Assembly (NCBI GenBank): GCA_030604195.1
Contig: JAUVWI010000037.1
Location: 1 to 33,726, forward strand
DNA: 33,726 nt
Source: Spirochaetales bacterium
GTDB lineage: Bacteria; Spirochaetota; Spirochaetia; SZUA-6; DRHE01
Direction of reading: 5' to 3'
The translations under genes were made by a program, and so were the position numbers. Of the stretch, positions 16,117 to 23,894 are shown piece after piece. The notes below the pieces were generated by a model that saw nothing but the letters and a program-made list of their open reading frames with translations, made no database searches and was not told where the DNA came from. Within the stretch, counting starts at the first letter, position 1, and the number at the start of each line of letters is the position of its first letter.

Positions 16117-17040
16117 ATGATCCAGGGAATCCGGGTTATCGATTTTCATTGCCATTTTCCCAATTCAGGAGAGTGGTTTCCCGACTACAAGCTGCCTATG
16201 GTAATAAGCAAATCCAGTACAACCAACCAGACCCAGGCGGAGTTGTGGCGCAAGGCGTATAACTTTCCGGAACAGCGGGTAGAGATCAGTGATGACCGGG
16301 AAGCGGCTGATAAGTGGTATGAGGATATTACCAGGAAGAATATTGAAAAGGTGGTCTTTGTTTCCGGCGGCGGCAACCAGCGTTTGGCAAAGGTAGCTTC
16401 ATATCATCCTGACCGTTTTATTGCTTTTGCTCATCACAATCCGTTTTCCAAAAAAGCTGCGGCCGTGCTGGAGCATGATATCAAGAACCTTGGCCTCAAG
16501 GGGTACAAGATACTGGGTTCAGCGCTTAATCAACCCTTGAATGACAGCTCCCTTTACGACCTGTGGGAGGTGTGTAATTCTTATAAAATACCGGTAATCA
16601 TTCATTTCGGTATCCTGGGTTCTGCAGGCGGAATAAGCAAGGGAATAAACATCAATCCCCTGGTTCTGCAGGATGTGGCCCATGATTTTCCGGATCTTTG
16701 CTTTGTGGTTCCCCATTTCAGCGCCGGGTATCCCACTGAGCTGCTCCAGCTCTGCTGGGCCTGCCCTAATGTTTATGTTGACACCTCCGGCTCCAATCAA
16801 TGGGTGCGCTGGATGGCCTATGAACTTACCCTGCAGGATCTTTTCCGTAAATTCTACATGACAATAGGCCCGGATCGGATTCTCTTTGCCACAGATTCGA
16901 GCTGGTTTCCCCGGACCTTTGCCTATACCTATCTTGAGGAGCAGCACCGCATAATGCGCTTTCTGAATTTCAGTGAAGAGGATATTGAAAAGATACTCTT
17001 CAGGAACGCTGCCGGATTATTGGCTCTGTATAAAGATTGA
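16117..17040 (+). CDS. Amidohydrolase family protein (PF04909-like), paralogue 2
   Basis: A 307-residue paralogue of the preceding gene. HCH at residues 11-13, the barrel histidine in IHFGI, VPHFSAGY and FATDSS supply the metal and catalytic positions. The start has a strong GGGGGTGG 4 bases upstream, and the 10-base gap indicates one operon. The first ~70 residues differ from paralogue 1, so substrate choice may have diverged, or the two may form a heteromer. Its stop lies only four bases from the stop of the opposing permease gene. Confidence 0.85.
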   Translation: MIQGIRVIDFHCHFPNSGEWFPDYKLPMVISKSSTTNQTQAELWRKAYNFPEQRVEISDDREAADKWYEDITRKNIEKVVFVSGGGNQRLAKVASYHPDRFIAFAHHNPFSKKAAAVLEHDIKNLGLKGYKILGSALNQPLNDSSLYDLWEVCNSYKIPVIIHFGILGSAGGISKGININPLVLQDVAHDFPDLCFVVPHFSAGYPTELLQLCWACPNVYVDTSGSNQWVRWMAYELTLQDLFRKFYMTIGPDRILFATDSSWFPRTFAYTYLEEQHRIMRFLNFSEEDIEKILFRNAAGLLALYKD

Positions 17041-17044
17041 CGCC

Positions 17045-17896
17045 TTAAGCCTTAAGCCCTGATAATGTTATACCCCTGACAAAGTATTTCTGGGCAAATG
17101 AGTAGAGCACTACCAGGGGCAGCAGGGTAATTACCGATCCGGCCATCTTAAGATTTTCATTAACATCATACTGCCTGGTAAAATTAGCCAGGCCTATTGT
17201 CAGGGTCATGCGGTGCTGGGAGCTGATATAGAGAATGGGGCGCAGCAGGTTGTTGTATGAGGTCATGAAGGCAAAGATAAAGAGGGTAGCAAGGGCCGGT
17301 TTAGCCAGGGGCAGAAAGATCTTGAAGTAGATGCCGAATATGGAACAACCGTCAATCTTGGCCGCATCCTCCAGGTCCTTGGGGATTGGTTTAAAGAACT
17401 GGCGGAGCATGAAGGTGCCGAAGGCACTGGCCAGCCATGATGGAATGATCAGGGCCAGAAAGAGCGGGTGATCGAGCCAGCGCAGTTTTAGCATAATCAG
17501 GAATTCAGGTATGATCATTACCTGCAGGGGCACCATCATGGTGGCCAGTAGGATACTGAAGAGCACATCCCTGCCGAAAAACTTCAGCCTGGCAAAGGCA
17601 AAACCGGCCAGGGAGCAGGTGAATAGAGTGCCTATACTCGCGGTCAGGGCCACGTAGATACTGTTTATACTATAGCGCAGGAAATGATGCTTTATCAGGG
17701 TATCGGGATAATTGGCCCAGAAAAATTTCTCCGGCAGCAGTCGGGGCGGCACCTCGGTTAATACGCCGCTCCCTTTAAGGGAAGTGGATACCATCCAGGC
17801 AAAGGGAACGAGCACGGTCAGGGCAATAATAATCAGTACCAGATAGTGTAGAGAATTATTAATAGCATGTTTTATTTTTGCTTCAGCTGTAATCAT
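17045..17896 (-). CDS. Sugar ABC transporter permease, MalG type
   Basis: A 283-residue inner-membrane permease with six hydrophobic segments. The cytoplasmic EAA-loop, which contacts the ATPase, is LEDAAKIDGCSIFGIYFKI (about 186-204). The GVLTEVPPRLLPEKF stretch before the second segment is typical of MalG/CUT1 permeases. Its ATG abuts the stop of the MalF-type gene (TAG-ATG), so translation is coupled. No ATP-binding subunit is encoded in the window; CUT1 systems often share a distant MsiK-like ATPase. Confidence 0.9.
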   Translation of the reverse strand: MITAEAKIKHAINNSLHYLVLIIIALTVLVPFAWMVSTSLKGSGVLTEVPPRLLPEKFFWANYPDTLIKHHFLRYSINSIYVALTASIGTLFTCSLAGFAFARLKFFGRDVLFSILLATMMVPLQVMIIPEFLIMLKLRWLDHPLFLALIIPSWLASAFGTFMLRQFFKPIPKDLEDAAKIDGCSIFGIYFKIFLPLAKPALATLFIFAFMTSYNNLLRPILYISSQHRMTLTIGLANFTRQYDVNENLKMAGSVITLLPLVVLYSFAQKYFVRGITLSGLKA

Positions 17897-18814
17897 CTAA
17901 TAATGCACCCATTTCTTCTGAAATCTGAAGTTGATAAAGGTAATAACAGCTACCATTATAAAGAGAATGTAAGCCTGGGCAGCTCCGTAGCCCATGCGGA
18001 AATATTTGAAGGCATTGAGGAAAATTGAGATTACCAGCACATTAGTGGTGTTTGCCGGACCGCCCACGGTCCTGCTCTCTCCGGCCGCAGGTGAGGTCAA
18101 TATATAGACTAAATCGAATATCTGGAAGGAGCGGATAATCGTAATTATGATCACAAAAAAGGTGGTGGGCGACAGCAGGGGCAGATCAATCAGGAAAAAG
18201 CGTTTTATCTTGGTGGCTCCATCCACCTTTGCCGCATCTATCAGCTCTTTGGGAATATTCTGTAGACCTGCCAGGAAAATGACCATGGCATAGCCCATGG
18301 TCTGCCAGACATTTACCATTACAATTGTAAAGAGCGCTGTCTTGGTGGAGCCCAGCCATTCAGGACCGGGAAAGCCGAGCAAAGCCTTTATAAGATAATT
18401 AACCAGTCCGAACAGGGGGTTTAAAAGCCAGGCCCAGATAGTGCCGATGGCGGCAATGGCGCTGATCACCGGCAGGAAATATACAGCCCGGAAAAATATA
18501 ATACCCTTAAGCTTATTGTTCACCAGCACGGCCAGAATAAGGGAGACAACAACTCCAAGGGGCATGTACATAACGGTAAACTTAAGGGTGTTGAAGAAAA
18601 TCTGATGAAAGTCTTTGTCTTCCAGCAGTTCCTGGTAATTGGCCAGACCCGCCCAGGTGCCGCCCTGGAAGGGATTATAATTCTGAAAGCTTAATATAAA
18701 AGACCAGATTATAGGGCCCAAGCGAAAGACCAGCAGTCCGGTTATCATGGGAAGCAGGAATATATAGGGGGCTATCTTCTTCTCAAAACGACTGGAATGG
18801 AGCAGATCTTTCAA
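17897..18814 (-). CDS. Sugar ABC transporter permease, MalF type
   Basis: A 305-residue inner-membrane permease with six hydrophobic segments and the EAA loop ELIDAAKVDGATKIKRFF (about 191-208). The N-terminal motif LLPMITGLLVFRLGPIIWSF is usual for CUT1 MalF-like subunits. The start is TTG; AAAAGGA lies about 10 bases upstream. An inverted repeat separates it from the binding-protein gene, probably lowering expression relative to that gene. Confidence 0.9.
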   Translation of the reverse strand: MKDLLHSSRFEKKIAPYIFLLPMITGLLVFRLGPIIWSFILSFQNYNPFQGGTWAGLANYQELLEDKDFHQIFFNTLKFTVMYMPLGVVVSLILAVLVNNKLKGIIFFRAVYFLPVISAIAAIGTIWAWLLNPLFGLVNYLIKALLGFPGPEWLGSTKTALFTIVMVNVWQTMGYAMVIFLAGLQNIPKELIDAAKVDGATKIKRFFLIDLPLLSPTTFFVIIITIIRSFQIFDLVYILTSPAAGESRTVGGPANTTNVLVISIFLNAFKYFRMGYGAAQAYILFIMVAVITFINFRFQKKWVHY

Positions 18815-18836
18815 GGTATGAAAATCCTTTTAAAAG

Positions 18837-18865
18837 GGCTCCGGTTCCATTAAGAAACCGGAGCC
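18837..18865 (-). terminator. Stem-loop (attenuator) between binding-protein and permease genes
   Basis: GGCTCCGGTT and AACCGGAGCC form a perfect 10-bp stem around a 9-base loop, followed on the minus strand by a short CTTTT. It lies just after the binding-protein stop, where such hairpins commonly stabilise the first message and partly terminate transcription. Confidence 0.7.
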
Positions 18866-18875
18866 TTATGCATCT

Positions 18876-20150
18876 TTATTTACTTCTGGCCAGTACCTTA
18901 TCCACCTTTACCTGGAGCTCGTCCATTACCTGGTCAAAGTTGCCTTCGCCCAGCACGATCTTCTCGAAATCAGACTGGATCATGTTGTTCCATTCTTCAT
19001 ACCCCGGGGGCATGGTGACCTTTGGTCCGATCAACTCCAAAGCTTCCAGCACCAGTTTCTTATTGGCCGGCAGCTTATCCGCTTCCAGCCAGGTGTCGGA
19101 GAGGGCCGCAGCTTTCCAGATGGGCACCTTGCCGCCGAGGATGGAATCAACGGGTCTGCCCGGTCCGGTCATGTACATCATCCACTCCCAGGCTGCATCG
19201 GCATGCTTGGTAAACGCGGAAATGGACATGGCATCGGCCCAGCCGTAAACAACACGTTTGCCTCCTGATTTGGGGCCAAGGGGAACCTGGACGATGCCGA
19301 AGGGATCTTTAAGTCCGCTGCGGTAGGTATCTATGCGCCAGCTTCCTTCAGTGGTCATGGCAAATTTGCCTGTTGAGAAGGGTTTGCTGATGCCCTTGGT
19401 CTGTGCCGGTGTGGCCGCAGCCTTGTCTTTAACAATCAGGTCGACAAGGAACTTCATGGCCTCTCTGCCTTTTGGTGAGGTAACGGTCAGGGTGGTGAAA
19501 TTATCATCGGTGAGGTTCTCGTCATTGTTAAAAACATAGGGATAGAGGTGGGTGTACCTGCCCCACATAGAATAACCCCATTGGTCGGCTGCGCCATCAC
19601 CATCCGTATCCTTGGTAAGCTTCAGGGCAAGTTTTCTCATATCTTCCCAGGTCCAGTTGTCAGTGGGATAGGCCAGGCCGGCTTCATCAAAGAGGCGGAT
19701 GTTGTAGTAGGAAATACAATTTACTACTGCCCAGGGAAAGGCATACATCTTACCCGCAAAATTAGGCGCCCGCAGCACATTAAAGGCGCTGGGAAAGTAC
19801 TTGCTCTGGTCAAGTTTGTTTACCCGGTCGTCAATGTCAAGGATAGCACCCATTTTGGCATAATCCTTGACATAGCCGGAGCTCATCCAGAATACATCGG
19901 GCAGGTTCTTACCTGCGGCCATGGCCTGCATTTTTTCCCAGAACTGACCAAAGGCAGCGGCCTCTACGTTGATAGATATATCGGGATGTTCCTGGGTGAA
20001 TTTATCGGCCAGAGCCTGCTCTTTTTCTATAATTTGCGGGTCCCACATCATATAGCGCAGCTCAGCTTTTTCCGTTTCCACCTGCCCTGCGGCAAAGGAA
20101 AAGGAAATGGTAATAAGAAGCAGACAGAGAACAAAAGTCAATCTTTTCAT
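18876..20150 (-). CDS. Sugar ABC transporter substrate-binding protein
   Basis: A 424-residue extracytoplasmic family-1 solute-binding protein. The signal peptide occupies about residues 1-21 (cleavage after FAA or AAG); no lipobox cysteine is placed at the cleavage site. Mature features fit the family: an N-terminal lobe with KFTQEHPDISINVEAA, PDVFWMSSGYVKDYAKMGAILDID, and a ligand-site GSWRIDTY. The ATG has a near-perfect AAGGAGG ribosome-binding site. First gene of the operon and preceded by a consensus promoter, so probably the most highly expressed. The sugar is unknown; the divergent GH57-like gene suggests an oligosaccharide. Confidence 0.9.
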   Translation of the reverse strand: MKRLTFVLCLLLITISFSFAAGQVETEKAELRYMMWDPQIIEKEQALADKFTQEHPDISINVEAAAFGQFWEKMQAMAAGKNLPDVFWMSSGYVKDYAKMGAILDIDDRVNKLDQSKYFPSAFNVLRAPNFAGKMYAFPWAVVNCISYYNIRLFDEAGLAYPTDNWTWEDMRKLALKLTKDTDGDGAADQWGYSMWGRYTHLYPYVFNNDENLTDDNFTTLTVTSPKGREAMKFLVDLIVKDKAAATPAQTKGISKPFSTGKFAMTTEGSWRIDTYRSGLKDPFGIVQVPLGPKSGGKRVVYGWADAMSISAFTKHADAAWEWMMYMTGPGRPVDSILGGKVPIWKAAALSDTWLEADKLPANKKLVLEALELIGPKVTMPPGYEEWNNMIQSDFEKIVLGEGNFDQVMDELQVKVDKVLARSK

Positions 20151-20177
20151 ATAAACCTCCTTAAGAATCTTTAAAAT

Positions 20178-20206
20178 ATTATAATTTCACCGGTTGTAAT
20201 TGTCAA
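20178..20206 (-). promoter_or_regulatory. Consensus promoter of the sugar ABC operon
   Basis: Minus-strand TTGACA (20201-20206), exactly 17 bases, then TATAAT (20178-20183): both boxes match consensus perfectly. The spacer contains ACCGGT, which could be part of an operator. Confidence 0.8.
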
Positions 20207-20290
20207 GGAAAAATGGAATAAGGCGATCAGCCGCAAATTTTATGCGCCTGGCACCTTCCCGATAAGTCGATTCTGTGCTACCTTCAGTCC

Positions 20291-21406
20291 ATGATAAATG
20301 TTGCTTTTGCTTTCAATTTTAATATCCAGCGCTGTGAGATCGAGGTAGGGGGTGAGGATGTAATAGTGCGGGAGGGGTATCTGCCTTTAATCCGCACCCT
20401 GCTCGATCACGGAATAAAAGCCGATCTTTTTTTATCGGGTTATTCCACCAACAATATACTGGAAATCGATCCCGGGCTTATTGAAACCATTAAGAGTCAT
20501 CTGGGTGAGAGCTTTGAGCTTGGAACCTATACCTATACCCATCCCATACCGCAGCTTCTGCATACCGAGGAATTCTTCAGACAGATCAAAAAAGGACTGG
20601 AGATCGACCGCCGGGTTTTCGGTGTTAGTCCAGAAGGCTTTCTGCCCCCTGAACTGGCCTACAGCCGGGAGATGGCCGCGGCCCTGGCAAGCCAGGGAAT
20701 CAAGTGGATTATTATCCTGGCCGGCCTGCTAAAAAAAGCCCTTCCCGATATGAAAGAGGATAAGCTATATTTCCCTTATACGGCAGGGGTAGGTGATTCA
20801 GAGGTTACGGTTATCCCGGCGGCGTATCAGCTTCCGCAAACCCCGGAGCGGTTTTTTAAATTGATGATGAAGGGGGAGCTTGCTGTAGATAAGGTGCTCG
20901 ACGGGGTGAAGAGATTCGCCGATGACCATCCCGATGGTTTACTGCTCTTCAAAAGAGACGCCGAAACCGTGTTTATCGACCGCTTCAACTCCGGTTTTTC
21001 AGGGACTGAGAGGGTGATAAATGAGTTCATGGAGGGTCTTGCCTCCATGGACCGGGTGCGCCCGGTAACCATCGGCCAATTTATAGCTGAAAATAGAGCG
21101 ATCGGCAGGATTGAGCTGCAAGATCATCTGGGCAATACCAGGATAGAGACCTTTACCGAAGGAGCGGCTAAAGAGCTGTGGGAGCTTACCCTAAAGGTCA
21201 GGGACAAACTGCTTGAGGCGGAAAAGAATAATCCCGGTTCCGAAGAGGTGGAAAGGGCCTGGGAGCATCTGCTCCTATCCCATAATTCCGACGGCCGCAT
21301 TGGCTACTGGTTCTCCGAGTGGAATCCGGGGGAGCATAAGGTGGAGCCATCCCGCAGGAGGTTTGTTGAGGATAACCTGAAAGCCGCCCTGGAAGTTCTT
21401 TCCTGA
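20291..21406 (+). CDS. GH57-like glycoside hydrolase-family protein
   Basis: A 371-residue protein with a (beta/alpha)-barrel layout shared by GH57 and polysaccharide deacetylases: FELGTYTYTHPIPQLL (about 76-91), the GFLPPELAYS strand-loop (about 115-124) and LLLFKRDAE (about 217-225). The C-terminal LLLSHNSDGRIGYW resembles the end of GH57/GH38-type enzymes. The HxHQP motif usual at the GH57 N-terminus is missing (FNFNIQ here), so catalysis is uncertain. It is divergent from the sugar importer operon across 140 bases, suggesting the two act on the same carbohydrate. No strong ribosome-binding site is visible. Confidence 0.6.
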   Translation: MINVAFAFNFNIQRCEIEVGGEDVIVREGYLPLIRTLLDHGIKADLFLSGYSTNNILEIDPGLIETIKSHLGESFELGTYTYTHPIPQLLHTEEFFRQIKKGLEIDRRVFGVSPEGFLPPELAYSREMAAALASQGIKWIIILAGLLKKALPDMKEDKLYFPYTAGVGDSEVTVIPAAYQLPQTPERFFKLMMKGELAVDKVLDGVKRFADDHPDGLLLFKRDAETVFIDRFNSGFSGTERVINEFMEGLASMDRVRPVTIGQFIAENRAIGRIELQDHLGNTRIETFTEGAAKELWELTLKVRDKLLEAEKNNPGSEEVERAWEHLLLSHNSDGRIGYWFSEWNPGEHKVEPSRRRFVEDNLKAALEVLS

Positions 21407-21427
21407 CAAACGGGCGACAATTTTCAA

Positions 21428-21895
21428 TCACTTCATGATCACATTATCCGGCACAACCATCCAGGCCAACTGCCACTGCCGGTCCTCTCGCTCAAGGCAT
21501 ACAATAGCAGAGTTGATGAAGCGAATTAATCCTGCCTCCTGATTTCCGGACAGAAGCAGGGAAGAAAGCCTTGACAGGTGGGGTAAATGGCCGACAATCA
21601 TTAAATTGTCCTCAACTGCCGTGAGTTGTTCTTTAATCTTTAAAACATCATCCATTGGTGCAAGCTCAGCCTTCTCTATCAGTTTTTCCTTCAGCCCGAT
21701 ACTGCTCGCCATGATATCCGCTGTCTGCCTGGCTCGCAGTTTACCGCTGTGCCAGATATCCCGGATTCGTGGTTTAAGCCGCTTGAAATAATCCGCCATC
21801 TGCTCTGTTACCCTCTCACCCTTTTGAGTGATGCCGCGCTGTGGATCTTCCTCCTTTAATTTTGCCTGAGCATGCTGGATTAAATATAAATACAT
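21428..21895 (-). CDS. SixA-like histidine phosphatase (RHG motif variant)
   Basis: About 155 residues, histidine-phosphatase superfamily, similar to SixA phosphohistidine phosphatases. I chose the ATG at 21895 over the longer frame (to 21967) because GGGAGG lies 5 bases upstream and the protein then begins directly with the first strand MYLYLIQHAQAK. The usual RHG/RHA catalytic motif is QHA here: the nucleophile histidine is kept but the preceding arginine is glutamine. Other family elements are present: SGKLRARQTA, and VGHLPHLSRL with the second catalytic histidine. I recall VQHxEAK-type variants elsewhere, so this is probably a known subgroup rather than a dead enzyme. Confidence 0.75.
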   Translation of the reverse strand: MYLYLIQHAQAKLKEEDPQRGITQKGERVTEQMADYFKRLKPRIRDIWHSGKLRARQTADIMASSIGLKEKLIEKAELAPMDDVLKIKEQLTAVEDNLMIVGHLPHLSRLSSLLLSGNQEAGLIRFINSAIVCLEREDRQWQLAWMVVPDNVIMK

Positions 21896-22042
21896 CTTTG
21901 CCTCCCTTATGCCATCAACCCTGATAATCGCGACCAGGTTACTATCGATTTCTCCTGCTGCAGGCACTAACCTGGCTTACTACTGCCTGGTGAAAAAGTT
22001 CGAAAAGTTACGGCAAGATCAAAGGTTATATCCTGTCCTCTT

Positions 22043-22600
22043 TTAAAAAAAGGGGTTGTTGAATCTATTGAGAAAAACGAAGCTCGTTAACTCCTTCCTC
22101 GGCGGCGGCTGGGGTGGGGCCGCGGCTGCCCTGCCCAGTGGTACAGTCACTACTACTTCGTATTCTTCGGGAATATCCAGTATTTTCCGGCAGCGGTCAT
22201 GGTCGAGACTGCCGACAATTACACTGGCTATGCCCAGTTCATGGGCCTGCAGGCAGAGATTCTGTACAGCCAGGCCAAGGTCGAAGAGGTACCAGTGAGC
22301 GTATTTGGTGGTTTGAACCCCATTCCTGAAGCCGGCCAGTTTGCTCCTGGCGCAGGCTATGATTACAGCCGAGGCCTGAACAGAGCAATTCCGGGCCGGG
22401 TTATTTTCACTGTAGGTATCGGTAACCTCTGCTATGAGCTCCCTGTCCCGCAGCACAATAAACATCCAGGATTGAGTGTTCGACCAGGAGGGTGCCCAGC
22501 CGGCAGAGGTAACCAGCTCTCTTAGCTCCTGGTCGGTTACCTGGTAATCATTAAATTTGCGAACAGTCCTTCTATTTACTATTGCCTCTTTCAGTTCCAT
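22043..22600 (-). CDS. Nitroreductase family flavoprotein
   Basis: A 185-residue FMN-dependent oxidoreductase. The N-terminal FMN-phosphate contact RRTVRKF (about 9-15), the APSWSNTQSW loop (about 36-45) and the C-terminal half AVQNLCLQAHELGIASVIVG fit the family. It reduces nitro compounds, quinones or similar acceptors with NAD(P)H; the substrate is not deducible. ATG with GGAGGGG 6 bases upstream. The C-terminus has a proline-rich linker (APPQPPPRKEL). A palindrome immediately downstream of the promoter suggests repressor control. Confidence 0.85.
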   Translation of the reverse strand: MELKEAIVNRRTVRKFNDYQVTDQELRELVTSAGWAPSWSNTQSWMFIVLRDRELIAEVTDTYSENNPARNCSVQASAVIIACARSKLAGFRNGVQTTKYAHWYLFDLGLAVQNLCLQAHELGIASVIVGSLDHDRCRKILDIPEEYEVVVTVPLGRAAAAPPQPPPRKELTSFVFLNRFNNPFF

Positions 22601-22638
22601 GTTAACCCCTCCATATAAGCAGTGAGAATCAGATTTGT

Positions 22639-22650
22639 TTAACCGGTTAA
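22639..22650. promoter_or_regulatory. Perfect 12-bp palindrome, candidate operator
   Basis: TTAACCGGTTAA lies one base into and just downstream of the -10 box (22650-22655) of the nitroreductase promoter, where a bound repressor would block transcription. Confidence 0.5.
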
Positions 22651-22679
22651 TTATAGAGCTTTTCCTTGAAAAAAAGCAA
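22650..22679 (-). promoter_or_regulatory. Promoter of the nitroreductase gene
   Basis: Minus-strand TTGCTT (22674-22679), an 18-base spacer and a perfect TATAAT (22650-22655). Confidence 0.5.
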
Positions 22680-22745
22680 TAAAAGAAGTGATATAGCGGT
22701 GTTGGCGTATTCCCATTTCTTCAGCTCTGGAGTATCTATACTGAT

Positions 22746-23258
22746 ATGGAAGAAAGTATAGTTTATTATGAAATTTTGGATTCACCACTGGGCACCCTGG
22801 GCCTGGTTGTGGATGATCATGGTAGAGCTTTGGCCGTGGAATATAGCAATCCCGGTTCGGCGGTTGATCAGGCTGATTACCCCCATTACCGGGGGTGTAG
22901 AGTGCTTCCCGCAGGTGGAAAGAGCGATCAACTTAAGCAGGAACTGGTCGAGTATTTTGCCGGCAGCCGACGTGAATTTGAGGTTGAGCTGAAATTGGCG
23001 GGAAGTCCCTTTCAGAGGGCTGTGTGGCAGGCGCTATTACAGGTTCCCTACGGCCAGACCGTAATCTACAGCGCTTTAGCCGCGGAAATCGGGAAACCCC
23101 GGGCTTCCCGGGCAGTAGGTAATGCCATGGCAGCTAATCCATTGCCCATTGTTATTCCCTGCCACCGGGTTACAGCCGCCGGTGGTAAGCTGGGCGGATA
23201 CAGCGGCGGTGTTGAAAAGAAAAGATTCCTGCTCTCGTTGGAGGGAGCAGCTCTGTAA
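22746..23258 (+). CDS. ogt: Methylated-DNA--protein-cysteine S-methyltransferase
   Basis: A 170-residue suicide repair enzyme that takes the alkyl group from O6-alkylguanine onto its cysteine. The active site is PCHRV (residues 138-142, Cys139) in PIVIPCHRVTAAGGKLGGYSGG. The helix-turn-helix YGQTVIYSALAAEIG (about 102-116) and the arginine finger ASRAVGNAM (about 120-128) are present, as is the N-terminal ribonuclease-like domain beginning SPLGTLGLV. Normal length. It is divergent from the nitroreductase and convergent with the next small membrane gene. The ribosome-binding site GGAG is rather far (13 bases) from the ATG. Confidence 0.93.
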   Translation: MEESIVYYEILDSPLGTLGLVVDDHGRALAVEYSNPGSAVDQADYPHYRGCRVLPAGGKSDQLKQELVEYFAGSRREFEVELKLAGSPFQRAVWQALLQVPYGQTVIYSALAAEIGKPRASRAVGNAMAANPLPIVIPCHRVTAAGGKLGGYSGGVEKKRFLLSLEGAAL

Positions 23259-23283
23259 CGGCTGCCGGGCTGCGGACTCTTGG

Positions 23284-23724
23284 TTAAGAGTGGCCGGAGC
23301 TGCCCCTGGCTGCCGCTAAACTCTCCCGGCGGGCTTCCTGTTGAGGGGAAATAAAGCTCTTTTCCAGCTCCCTCATTCTCTTGGCAATATTATTGATCTG
23401 GAACTCGATGGAGTTGAGCACCCAGAACTGGAAGTGGTCAATTTTACTCTGCTTGTTGATCATCCAGATTATCTTTATTGAAACCAGCAGCAGTGCAAAC
23501 TCTATGGCCAGGTTGGAGGTATAGCCGCTTATCTGCAGATGCAGAAGCTCCCGCAGTACATCAAAGAGAAATAAAGATATTACAATGACAAGAAAGATAA
23601 TATTCACCCGGCGATCATATTTTTTTGAGGTGGAGCCGCCTATCTGTCCAATTATTTTCCGAACCTTTTCTTTTTCTTTTCTATAGTGTTGTAATTCCTC
23701 TTCCAGGATATCAGTTTCATTCAT
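23284..23724 (-). CDS. Hypothetical two-TM membrane protein
   Basis: A 146-residue protein with a charged N-terminal coiled-coil stretch (about 5-25), two hydrophobic segments (about 41-60 and 70-88) and a cytoplasmic C-terminal helix. No catalytic motif or named domain is recognised. The frame has a credible composition and no overlap with neighbours, so I take it as real. It converges on the methyltransferase gene with 25 bases between stops. Function unknown. Confidence 0.65.
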   Translation of the reverse strand: MNETDILEEELQHYRKEKEKVRKIIGQIGGSTSKKYDRRVNIIFLVIVISLFLFDVLRELLHLQISGYTSNLAIEFALLLVSIKIIWMINKQSKIDHFQFWVLNSIEFQINNIAKRMRELEKSFISPQQEARRESLAAARGSSGHS

Positions 23725-23836
23725 AACAGCAGGTTATGCAAATAATCCGCAAGAGTCAAGGTGAGCATGGTGAGCAAAGCGAGCCAGGGCGAACATCTGA
23801 TATGGCGGTACCCCTATGGTAGGGAAGATGAGCATA

Positions 23837-23865
23837 TTCTCATACTCTCAAGGCTTTGATATACT
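23837..23865 (+). promoter_or_regulatory. Promoter of the DUF1007-NicO pair
   Basis: TTCTCA (23837-23842), a 17-base spacer and TATACT (23860-23865), 29 bases before the GTG start at 23895. Confidence 0.4.
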
Positions 23866-23894
23866 GAGGCGATAAGATAGGAGAGGTATGAAGA

